Below, one piece after another: positions 51,959 through 59,561 of a stretch of DNA of 64,000 nucleotides; positions within the stretch are counted from its first letter, which is position 1, and every line of letters starts with the position of its first letter. The stretch is from Bin87 sp963663945. GTDB lineage: Bacteria > Chloroflexota > Dehalococcoidia > Lucifugimonadales > UBA3495. The stretch spans positions 1,178,001 to 1,242,000 of the forward strand of contig OY760687.1 in NCBI GenBank assembly GCA_963663945.1, read 5' to 3'. Under the pieces are notes generated by a model. The model made no database searches, was not told the origin of the DNA, and saw nothing but the letters and a program-made list of their open reading frames with translations. Made by a program: the position numbers and the translations under genes.

Positions 51959-53011
51959 ATGGCTACCTACGTGTACGTTGCAGCCCAGGACGACAACAAA
52001 GTGTCGATCTTCACCATGGACGAAGCCAGCGGGGCATTGACCATCGCTGGCGAGGAGCCGGTTTCCGGCGGGCCATCCCTGCTGGCCATCAGCCCCGATC
52101 GACGTACTCTGTATGCCGGACATCGGGAAATTCCCGAGATCACCAGCCACAGCATCGACCAACAAACGGGCGAATTGAGCCAGACCGGCTCAGTGACGCC
52201 GCCCGGTCAGCCAGCCTTCCTCTCGACCGATCGCAACGGACGCTTCCTGCTCTCGTCCTACTACGCCGACGGCAAAGCCGCCGTGCATCCCCTAGGTGAG
52301 GATGGCAGCCTGGGTGGCGCCGCTACGTCGGTTGTTGATACCGATTCCGGCGCTCACGCCATGATGACCGACCGCTCGAACCGGTTCGCCTACGTGCCCC
52401 ACATCGCCCGGCAACAGGACAACGTCCTCGAGCCGCCCAAGAATATCCCGGGGCCAAACGTCATCTACCAGTTCCGCTTCGACGCTGACAGCGGCGCGCT
52501 GACCGCCAACGACCCGCCCACTCTGGCTCAGGGCGACATGATCGGCCCTCGGCATCTCACCTACCATCCCAGCCTCGATCTGGTCTACTTCTCCAACGAG
52601 CAGGGCTGCAGCGTGTCCTCCTATCAAATCGATGGCGAAGGCCGGCTGACGCTGTTCGAGACCGTGTCGACTTTGCCGGCCGGCGTCACCGAGCGTAACA
52701 CCTGCTCCCAGATCCAGTTCTCGCCGGACGGGAGCCTGCTGTTCGTCCCCAATCGTGGACACAACAGCATCGCCAGCTTCACCGTCGATTCCGAGGGTCG
52801 CCTGACGCCCGCCGGACACGCCTCCACTGAGGCGGTGCCCAGCGCCTTCAGCCTTGACCCTTCGGGCCGCTTCGTGTTCGCCGCGGGATCAGCGACCGGA
52901 CAATTGGCATCGTACAGTGTTGATTCCGATACCGGGCGACTGACCCCGCTGGGCACCTACGCCGTGGGTGAGCGACCGATGTGGGTGCTCACCACAACCC
53001 TGGGCGACTGA
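51959..53011 (+). CDS. Lactonase-family beta-propeller (YkgB/Pgl-like)
   Basis: A 350-residue seven-bladed propeller of the lactonase family, related to 6-phosphogluconolactonase YbhE/Pgl. Repeated blade ends such as SPDRRTLYAG, DRNGRFLLSSYYADGKAAVHPL, HPSLDLVYFSNEQGCSVSSY, SPDGSLLFVPNRGHNSIASF and DPSGRFVFAAGSATGQLASY are clear. AGGAGG precedes the ATG. No leader. In an LLM-lactonase-SDR operon, a lactone made by Baeyer-Villiger-like oxidation could be its substrate, which is inference. Confidence 0.9.
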   Translation: MATYVYVAAQDDNKVSIFTMDEASGALTIAGEEPVSGGPSLLAISPDRRTLYAGHREIPEITSHSIDQQTGELSQTGSVTPPGQPAFLSTDRNGRFLLSSYYADGKAAVHPLGEDGSLGGAATSVVDTDSGAHAMMTDRSNRFAYVPHIARQQDNVLEPPKNIPGPNVIYQFRFDADSGALTANDPPTLAQGDMIGPRHLTYHPSLDLVYFSNEQGCSVSSYQIDGEGRLTLFETVSTLPAGVTERNTCSQIQFSPDGSLLFVPNRGHNSIASFTVDSEGRLTPAGHASTEAVPSAFSLDPSGRFVFAAGSATGQLASYSVDSDTGRLTPLGTYAVGERPMWVLTTTLGD

Positions 53012-53045
53012 GCCCCAACAATTCGATCCCACAGAGAGGTTCAAC

Positions 53046-53828
53046 ATGCGACTTGAAGGAAAAGTTGCCCTCATCAGCGGCGGCGCCCGCGGTCAGGGCG
53101 CTGCTGAGGCCCGGCTGTTCGTGCAGGAAGGCGCAGCCGTGGTTATTGGCGATATCCTGGACGACGAAGGCATGAAGCTGGAGGCTGAGATCCGCGAACT
53201 GGGCGGACGGGCGACCTTTGTGCATCTTGACGTCACCGACGCCGACCAGTGGGCTGACGCCGTAACTGCGGCGGTCGATCGTTACGGCAAATTGGACATC
53301 CTGGTCAACAACGCCGGAGTGGGTAGCACCAACATCGGCGGCACGAACGCGCCGCGCATCCACGAGGCGCCGGCCGAGGTGTGGGACCAAATCATGGACG
53401 TCAACGGCAAAGGCGTATTCCTCGGAACCCGCGCGGCCATCTCCGCCATGCGCACGTCGGGTGGCGGCTCCATCGTCAACATATCGTCCATTGCTGGGCT
53501 GGTTGGACTAGGCCCTGGTTCCGGAGCCGGTGCCGCATACGCCAGTTCGAAAGGCGCAGTACGCCTGCTCACCAAGTCCACCGCGGTCCAGTACGCGGGC
53601 GACAATATCCGGTGCAATTCAGTCCACCCTGGTTACATCGACACGGCCATGACCGAGCGGATGATGTCTGATCCGGAACTCCGGCAGATGCGCATCGACG
53701 ACACGCCCGTCGGCCGCATCGGGACCGTGGACGATATTGCCAACGGGGTGCTGTTCCTGGCTTCCGACGAGGCATCCTTCATGACCGGAAGCGAACTCGT
53801 CATCGACGGAGGCTATACCGCCCAATAG
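53046..53828 (+). CDS. SDR-family NAD(P)-dependent dehydrogenase
   Basis: A 260-residue classical SDR, start MRLEGKVALISGGARGQG. Cofactor motif SGGARGQG (11-18), NNAG (88-91), Tyr165/Lys169 in AAYASSKG. It is a close paralogue of the SDR at 3119 (shared EARLF..EGAAVVIGDILD and ending DGGYTAQ/DGGWTAQ), with a short insertion around GSTNIGGTNAPRI. An open frame extends to 52968, inside the lactonase gene, but the ribosome-site-led ATG is 53046. Last gene of the LLM-lactonase-SDR run. Confidence 0.92.
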   Translation: MRLEGKVALISGGARGQGAAEARLFVQEGAAVVIGDILDDEGMKLEAEIRELGGRATFVHLDVTDADQWADAVTAAVDRYGKLDILVNNAGVGSTNIGGTNAPRIHEAPAEVWDQIMDVNGKGVFLGTRAAISAMRTSGGGSIVNISSIAGLVGLGPGSGAGAAYASSKGAVRLLTKSTAVQYAGDNIRCNSVHPGYIDTAMTERMMSDPELRQMRIDDTPVGRIGTVDDIANGVLFLASDEASFMTGSELVIDGGYTAQ

Positions 53829-53834
53829 GGTCAG

Positions 53835-55238
53835 TCACCTGACTGCGTGGAGCCCGCCGCCGTCGGTCCGCACCAGCAGTTGCCCATCGGCATAGACCGG
53901 CTCGGTGCGGACGCCGGCAGGCAACTGGAGCCGCCACCGTTCCACGCCATCGGACCGGTCCAGTCCGTACAGCCAGCCAGCCATGTCTCCGTAGATCACG
54001 AGGTTGCCCACCACGATGGGCGACACGAGAATCGTGTCCTCGCCCTGGAACTGCCAGCGTTCCTCGCCGGTGATCGCATCGACGGCGTACATCTTCCCCA
54101 GGGTGTCGCCGACGTAGAGGGTGTCTCCCGCGACGGCCGGGGCTGAGATGATGCCCTCGGTCCTTTTCTGACGCGATGGGAACCCATCGGGGTAGTCCGA
54201 CTCGAACCGCCATTGGTCTCCCGGCTGTGATGGCGGCGCGGGCAGAGGGAATCCCCAGAGCCAAAGTTGCGACCAAGTGCGCGTGACGGCGTACTGCCCC
54301 GGATATTCCAGGGCGTCGGCTTCCATGGCGAACAATCGCCGCTCGGACACGAAATACGTCAGGTCGTTGGCGGTCACGGGTGCGGCCGCCAGCGCGGCTC
54401 CGGTCCGGAACCTCGCCCGCTCCTGGCCGGTTCGGGAGTCCAGCGCGTACAGGCTGCGGTCGGCCGAGGCCACGAACGCGAAACGTTCGGACAGGGCTGC
54501 GGGAGATCGAACTTCACCAAGGGATTCGTGCTTCCATACCAGTTCGCCGGTCGTTGCGTTGACGGCGTAGGTGACGCCGTCCAGTGCGCCCGCGTACACA
54601 ATGCCGTTGGCCACAGCAACGGGGCCCGACGTGGCATCCCCCATCTGATATTCCCATAGTATTTCCTGGGTCTCGGCGTCTCGCGCAACCAGCCTGCGGT
54701 CAGGCATGGTGTAGTACAGGGCGCCGTTCGCCAGCGCCAACGAGTTACCGATCGGGCCGGTGGCTGGCAATGATGCGACTTCGTTTCCGGTATCAGCATC
54801 AAACGTGGCAATGCGGAAGTGCGCACCAAGGTAAATGCGCCCGTCGGACACGATGGGCGCCGCGAATGTCGCTGGACCGGTGTCGGCGCTCCAGGCCAAT
54901 CGACCCTGGGGTTCATCGAGCACATCCGAAACGTAACGCGTCTGCCCCAGGTTACGCCCATGCATGGTCCATTCCAGCCCGGACGAGACGGAATCGAAGA
55001 CCGTTTCGGGTTGGCGGCCTAGCAGGATCACCGGGTCCGGAATGAAAGGGAAATTGATCCAGACCAGGAAGCCTATGACCACCAGCGCCACGAAGGCGAT
55101 CAGTCCGTTGCGCCTGGATATGAAACGCCGCCGGCGTGGTGCTTCCTGCGCCCAATCGGGCAGGAGGCCTTCGGCGGTTTCGTTGCCTATGGAGTCCGGT
55201 GGTGCGAGTTCCGCGGGGTTTTCGGGTGAGGCGGCCAT
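53835..55238 (-). CDS. Membrane-anchored PQQ-type beta-propeller protein
   Basis: A 467-residue protein beginning MAASPENPAELAPPDS. A Pro/Arg-rich N-terminus is followed by one transmembrane anchor (NGLIAFVALVVIGFLVWINF, about 44-63) and then seven to eight PQQ-like blades: GRIYLGAHFRIATFDADTG, GALYYTMPDRRLVARDAETQ, GIVYAGALDGVTYAVNATTG, RFAFVASADRSLYALDSRTG and GDTLYVGDTLGKMYAVDAITG. No PQQ dehydrogenase active-site residues were noted, so it is more likely a BamB-like scaffold or surface propeller. It lies downstream of the peptide-type permeases, separated by a terminator. Confidence 0.83.
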   Translation of the reverse strand: MAASPENPAELAPPDSIGNETAEGLLPDWAQEAPRRRRFISRRNGLIAFVALVVIGFLVWINFPFIPDPVILLGRQPETVFDSVSSGLEWTMHGRNLGQTRYVSDVLDEPQGRLAWSADTGPATFAAPIVSDGRIYLGAHFRIATFDADTGNEVASLPATGPIGNSLALANGALYYTMPDRRLVARDAETQEILWEYQMGDATSGPVAVANGIVYAGALDGVTYAVNATTGELVWKHESLGEVRSPAALSERFAFVASADRSLYALDSRTGQERARFRTGAALAAAPVTANDLTYFVSERRLFAMEADALEYPGQYAVTRTWSQLWLWGFPLPAPPSQPGDQWRFESDYPDGFPSRQKRTEGIISAPAVAGDTLYVGDTLGKMYAVDAITGEERWQFQGEDTILVSPIVVGNLVIYGDMAGWLYGLDRSDGVERWRLQLPAGVRTEPVYADGQLLVRTDGGGLHAVR

Positions 55239-55266
55239 GGCAGTCCGGTTGCGAATGGTCAAAATA

Positions 55267-55296
55267 ACAGCGGGATGCGATAACACATCCCGCTGT
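55267..55296 (-). terminator. Terminator of the peptide-type permease operon
   Basis: Eleven-bp arms ACAGCGGGATG/CATCCCGCTGT with an 8-base loop. On the minus strand it follows the DppC-like stop and is followed by TATTTTG. Confidence 0.8.
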
Positions 55297-55321
55297 AATG
55301 ATGCGTTATTTTCGATTCAAG

Positions 55322-56242
55322 CTACACGTTGCGCAGCTTGGGGTCAAGCCGGTCGCGAAGCCAGTCGCCGAGCAGGTTCATGGAAAGCACGGTCAGCACG
55401 ATGGCCATGGTCGGGAAGAAGAACAGCCACCAGGCCGTAACGATCAGCGTTCGGCCGTCGGCCACCATCAGTCCCCACGCGGGGGTCGGTTTTACCAATC
55501 CGGCTCCCAGGAAGCTCAGTGTCGATTCCAAGATGATTACGTGGCCAACCTCCAGGGTGGCAAGGACAACCACAGTATTCACCACGTTGGGGAAAATGTG
55601 CCGGGTCATGATGCGCGTGGGAGACGCGCCCGCCACCAGCGCGCGGGCGATGAAGTCCTGCTGCTTAACGGCCAGCGCCTCGCCTCGTACCATCCGGGCG
55701 AACCTCGCCCAGAGGAGCAATGCGATGACCAGCACCACCGTTTGGAATCCTGGCCCGCTGACCGCCACCAACACCAGCGCGAGGAGTATTGACGGAAACG
55801 CCAGCTTGATGTCCACGATCCGCATGATCAGGTTGTCGACCCAGCCGCCGCCGTAGGCCGCCAGAAGGCCCAGCACCGTTCCCACTCCGCCGCCCAGCGC
55901 GATTGCCAGCAGGGAAATTGACAGCGAAATCCGAGCGCCGTGGATGATGCGACTGAGGATGTCAAACCCGTGTCGGTCGGTGCCCAGCACGAACTGCCAA
56001 CTCCCGCCTTCCTGCCACGCCGGCGGCAACAGGCGATCCCGCAGATTCACCTCCGTCGGATCGTGTGGGGAGATCATGTTGGCGAATATCGCCGGAATTA
56101 TCAGCATGATCGCCAGAATGAGCAGCGGTATCACCGGGTATTGGCGAGTGGTTGACCATGCACGGCCGATCAAACCGCGTTGGCGATACAATTCGTCGGC
56201 TGGGGTAGTGTTGACGGCGGGAGTCGCGGTGGGGGTGGTCAT
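55322..56242 (-). CDS. Peptide/nickel-type ABC permease, DppC-like
   Basis: A 306-residue permease with an N-terminal OppC-type segment (LAIMLIIPAIFANMISPHDPTEVNLRDRLLPP) and the binding-protein-dependent permease core: HGFDILSRIIHGARISLSISL, GVGTVLGLLAAYGGGWVDNLIMRIVD and the ATPase-contact loop EALAVKQQDFIARALVAGASPTRIMTRHIFPN. About six hydrophobic segments. It is 46 bases after the DppB-like gene. Matching ATPase genes are not in this window. Confidence 0.92.
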   Translation of the reverse strand: MTTPTATPAVNTTPADELYRQRGLIGRAWSTTRQYPVIPLLILAIMLIIPAIFANMISPHDPTEVNLRDRLLPPAWQEGGSWQFVLGTDRHGFDILSRIIHGARISLSISLLAIALGGGVGTVLGLLAAYGGGWVDNLIMRIVDIKLAFPSILLALVLVAVSGPGFQTVVLVIALLLWARFARMVRGEALAVKQQDFIARALVAGASPTRIMTRHIFPNVVNTVVVLATLEVGHVIILESTLSFLGAGLVKPTPAWGLMVADGRTLIVTAWWLFFFPTMAIVLTVLSMNLLGDWLRDRLDPKLRNV

Positions 56243-56288
56243 CGCTAATTTCCTTGTGCGGGCGGCAGGTGCGCGGGAATCAGCTCGT

Positions 56289-57209
56289 CTAGTAGCGGAT
56301 CCGTGGGTTCAGGTAGGCGTAGGCCACGTCAACCGCCAGGTTGATGAATATGTAGAACGCGGCGAACAGGATGACGATGCTTTGGATTACCGGGAAGTCG
56401 CGGTTGCGGATGGCGTCGATGGCGAGGTCTCCCAATCCGGGCCAGACAAACACCGTTTCGATTACCACCGAACCAGTCAGGAGCACTGCACCGATCAGGC
56501 CCATGTAGGTGAATGGAACGATCAGCGCGTTCCGGAAACAATGCTTCCAGATGACCTTGCGCTCCGGCATGCCCTTGATGCGCGCCAGTTTGACGTACTC
56601 GGTGTCCAGCACTTCCAACATCGATGATCTGGTGAGCCGCATCACCGCAGCTACGTTGTAGTAACCCAGCGCCATTCCGGGCAGGATGATTGACTTGAAC
56701 CCGGCGTCATTACCGGAAGTCGGTAACCATCCCAGGATCACCGCGAATACCCACATCAGTATCAACCCGATGGCGAAGGATGGCGCCGATTGTCCGATCA
56801 GCGCCACTACTTTTCCGGCCCAGTCAAAGGGCGAGTCTTTTTTGACCGCCACCATCACGCCGATGGGCAAGGCGATGGAGGCGCTGATGAGCCAGGCGAA
56901 ACCGGCCAGCACGATGGTGTTGGGCAGCCGTCGGGCGATCAACTCGGTAATCGGTACGCCACCGTATGCCCAGGCTTCACCGAAATCACCGGTGACGAAG
57001 TTGCCAACATAACGGGCATACTGCACGTAAATCGGCTGGTCCAGTCCCCATTTCGCGCGGACCTGTTCCACCACGGCGGGGCTGGCGTCCTCCGGTAGCA
57101 GGATGGCTACCGGATCACCGGTAACCCGTGCTAGCGCGAATACCACGGCGCTGATCACCAAAATCGCCAGGACCGATTGTATCGCCCGCAAAAATATGAA
57201 ACGCTGCAT
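56289..57209 (-). CDS. Peptide/nickel-type ABC permease, DppB-like
   Basis: A 306-residue permease starting MQRFIFLRAIQSVLAILVISAVVF. Blocks include VTGDPVAILLPEDASPAVVEQVRAKWGLDQPIYVQYARY, the DppB-type loop, and the contact loop SMLEVLDTEYVKLARIKGMPERKVIWKHCFRNALIVPF. It pairs with the DppC-like protein to form the channel for a family 5 binding protein. It is downstream of two such binding-protein genes. Confidence 0.92.
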   Translation of the reverse strand: MQRFIFLRAIQSVLAILVISAVVFALARVTGDPVAILLPEDASPAVVEQVRAKWGLDQPIYVQYARYVGNFVTGDFGEAWAYGGVPITELIARRLPNTIVLAGFAWLISASIALPIGVMVAVKKDSPFDWAGKVVALIGQSAPSFAIGLILMWVFAVILGWLPTSGNDAGFKSIILPGMALGYYNVAAVMRLTRSSMLEVLDTEYVKLARIKGMPERKVIWKHCFRNALIVPFTYMGLIGAVLLTGSVVIETVFVWPGLGDLAIDAIRNRDFPVIQSIVILFAAFYIFINLAVDVAYAYLNPRIRY

Positions 57210-57250
57210 GGGAAACCTTCGCGCTCAGTGGGGTTGGATGTTGGGATACA

Positions 57251-57278
57251 GGAAGGGCGACCGGCCGGTCGCCCTTCC
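57251..57278 (-). terminator. Palindromic hairpin between binding protein and DppB genes
   Basis: A perfect 28-base palindrome (GGAAGGGCGACCGG and its complement) 11 bases after the binding-protein stop on the minus strand. U-tract absent on the minus-strand exit side, so partial termination is likely, favouring excess binding protein. Confidence 0.7.
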
Positions 57279-57289
57279 GTTTCTACGGA

Positions 57290-59158
57290 TTAGTTGCGCA
57301 CCACCTTGGTGTACTCGTGGCCTTTCATACCACCGAAGTAGCTGTTGTTGACCGAGTACTCGGCGATGACGTTGGGGTTGATGCCGAACTCCGCGAACAG
57401 GAAGCCCAGCGGTATCGTGGCGTTTTGCTCGTACATGTACTGGCCGGCTTCCTTCATCAGGTTAAGCCGTTCCTCATCGTCCACGCTGCTTTGCCACTTG
57501 CTGAACAGGTCCTCGGTGTGAGGATCCTCATACATGTAGACCGCGCCGGCCAGGGTGGGGCTGACGAAGTATACCCGCATGTTGCGGCCAGCCGGCCAGA
57601 AGCCGGTGCGGTGGGTCCACAAGACGCCGTTCATCTCGCGGGCCTTGTACCGCGTGCGGATGGGCTGGAATTCGCCGATCTGGGCGTCGACATTGAAGCC
57701 GACTTCCTCCAGCCAGGAGATCATCGGTACCGCAATTTCCGTCAGTTCAGGCACGCCCACCAGTTTGCCGGCCATGAACTCGACAGTGGGGCCGGATCCT
57801 TCAGCATAGCCCGCTTCTTGGAGCAGTTGCCGTGAAAGGTCGGGATCGTAGGCCGGAATCTCCCAGGCCGGATCGAAGGAAGGATCGGTTGGGTGCCAAC
57901 CGGTGTTGGCCATCAGTTCCATCTTGTTGTCGAAGAACGCTTCGTTGAGCGCGTCCCGGTCCATGGCATGGTTCATGGCACGACGCACCAGCACGTTGGT
58001 GTTGGGGTCGTTGGCGTCGCGGCGGTCTTCCAGGTACTGTCCGCCGATGCCGATCCACACCATGAACGCGGGAAGCGTGCTCTGGGTGATGGCATACCCG
58101 GCGCCAACGATCTCGCCCTGGAGTTCCCGCGGGATCTCGGCGATGTCGGCTTCGCCGGCTCGCAGCATGGCTACGCGGGTGAGGTCTTCTTCGGCAAAGA
58201 AGAAGGTGAGGGAGTCGAAATCGGGGTTGATGCGCCAGTGATCGTCGAACGCACGCTCATAAGCGAGCTTGGCGCCCTGCTCGTAGCTGACGTGCTTCCA
58301 TGGGCCGGTGCCCACGGGATTGGCGGCGTAAGCGTCTTCCCCGTTGGTCTGCCAGTAGTCCAGGCTATAGACCAGCGGATCCGTCGTCGCTTCGGAGGCG
58401 TAGAACGGTATCCACAGCTCGGGACGGTTCATGTTCCAGACCATCTCGTTGTCACTGACTTCGGTGACGGTCGCAGCGGTACCCATATCCTCCACTTCCC
58501 AGCTTCGCTTTTCGCCCTCGGGCCCCAGGATCTGGTGCCAGAAGTCGCCGAAGCCGGTCTTGGCTTCTGGATGGGACCACAACTGGAAACTGAACACAAA
58601 GTCAGAAACGCCAAAGGTATCCGCTTCGTGATGGAAGGGCACGTTTTCACGGAGCTTGATGGTCCATTCCTTGCCGTCCGCTGATACGGACCAGGATTCC
58701 GCCAGCATCGGCCGGGCTTCCCAGGTCTGGTAGTCGCGCTGGAACAGCGCTTCCTGCATCGGCTGGAGCATCCCCTGGTTGGTGCCGCCTACGCGCCAAC
58801 CCAGAAGGTTTTCCGCGTATGGCGGCGTAATGGCGACACGCAGGTCGGCCTGTACGGGCTCACCTGCGGTTGTTTCGGGCACCGCGGTAGCCGCCGGCGC
58901 CACGGTCGGGGCTGCGCCGCCGGCCGCGCGGTCGCTCATGCCGGCCGGCTGGGCAAGCGCCGCGGTGGCTGTTGGCTGCGCCGGCGCCTGGGCGGCCGGC
59001 GCCTGCGTCGCCACTGGTTGCGATTGCTGTTGCTGGGCCGCAGCCGGAGCGCTTGTCGCGGGTTCCTGCTCAGCAGGGGCTCCGCAGGCAATCGCCGCGG
59101 TTACGGCGAGGGCCAGCAGACCCACAATCCCGGTGCGTAGTGCTAATCCTCTTGACAT
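57290..59158 (-). CDS. Peptide/nickel-type ABC substrate-binding lipoprotein (A)
   Basis: A 622-residue family 5 extracellular binding protein. It starts MSRGLALRTGIVGLLALAVT with lipobox AAIAC (Cys25), then a low-complexity Ala/Gln/Pro linker (about 30-100) and the binding domain from about 110: DLRVAITPPYAENLLGWRVGG, RRAMNHAMDRDALNEAFFDNKMELM and LLQEAGYAEGSGPTVEFM. The open frame to 59422 upstream is AT-rich and not conserved. It is a close paralogue of the protein at 59562-61430, with the same length and same Cys position. Substrates of the family include peptides, sugars, opines and nickel. Confidence 0.92.
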   Translation of the reverse strand: MSRGLALRTGIVGLLALAVTAAIACGAPAEQEPATSAPAAAQQQQSQPVATQAPAAQAPAQPTATAALAQPAGMSDRAAGGAAPTVAPAATAVPETTAGEPVQADLRVAITPPYAENLLGWRVGGTNQGMLQPMQEALFQRDYQTWEARPMLAESWSVSADGKEWTIKLRENVPFHHEADTFGVSDFVFSFQLWSHPEAKTGFGDFWHQILGPEGEKRSWEVEDMGTAATVTEVSDNEMVWNMNRPELWIPFYASEATTDPLVYSLDYWQTNGEDAYAANPVGTGPWKHVSYEQGAKLAYERAFDDHWRINPDFDSLTFFFAEEDLTRVAMLRAGEADIAEIPRELQGEIVGAGYAITQSTLPAFMVWIGIGGQYLEDRRDANDPNTNVLVRRAMNHAMDRDALNEAFFDNKMELMANTGWHPTDPSFDPAWEIPAYDPDLSRQLLQEAGYAEGSGPTVEFMAGKLVGVPELTEIAVPMISWLEEVGFNVDAQIGEFQPIRTRYKAREMNGVLWTHRTGFWPAGRNMRVYFVSPTLAGAVYMYEDPHTEDLFSKWQSSVDDEERLNLMKEAGQYMYEQNATIPLGFLFAEFGINPNVIAEYSVNNSYFGGMKGHEYTKVVRN

Positions 59159-59521
59159 AGATTCCCACCTCTGCGCCGCCTGGCTCGTCGGCTTGATGCG
59201 ACGCCATATATCGCTCGAGCGGTTATATCCGTTCGAGTCGTGCGGCGGAAGGTACTGAAAATCCATATCATTGTCAACCGACATGTTGCGCTTCGAGGTA
59301 TATGAAATAATCATTATTACGCATAGAGCACAACACGGCGTATCAAATGTAACATATACGGAAGTATAATCTTGTAAATAACGTGTTCTCGTTGCATAAG
59401 GCTTCATAATTTGCGATTTCATGCTCTCAGCCGGGGACCTTTAACGGGAATCGCGCACGCAATTGTAGTCTTCGTTACGCCATTTGCGAGGCCGGTATGG
59501 GTCGGCCTGCAGAGGGGAAAT
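59159..59521. other. AT-rich regulatory interval between paralogous binding-protein genes
   Basis: About 360 bases, markedly AT-rich against the surroundings, with no conserved gene. On the minus strand TTTACA (59373-59378) and TATGTT (59351-59356) are 16 bases apart and could be the promoter of the downstream binding protein. AAATGTAACATAT (59345-59357) overlaps the -10 and resembles the palindrome at the liv promoter. Confidence 0.5.
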
Positions 59522-59552
59522 GGGCGGCGCATTCACTTTGAATACGCCGCCC
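59522..59552 (-). terminator. Terminator after binding protein B
   Basis: A 12-pair stem with one mismatch (GGGCGGCG-ATTC with GAAT-CGCCGCCC) and loop of five. On the minus strand it follows the stop of gene 59562-61430 by about 10 bases and is followed by ATTTCCCC. Confidence 0.65.
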
Positions 59553-59561
59553 GGGACGAGC

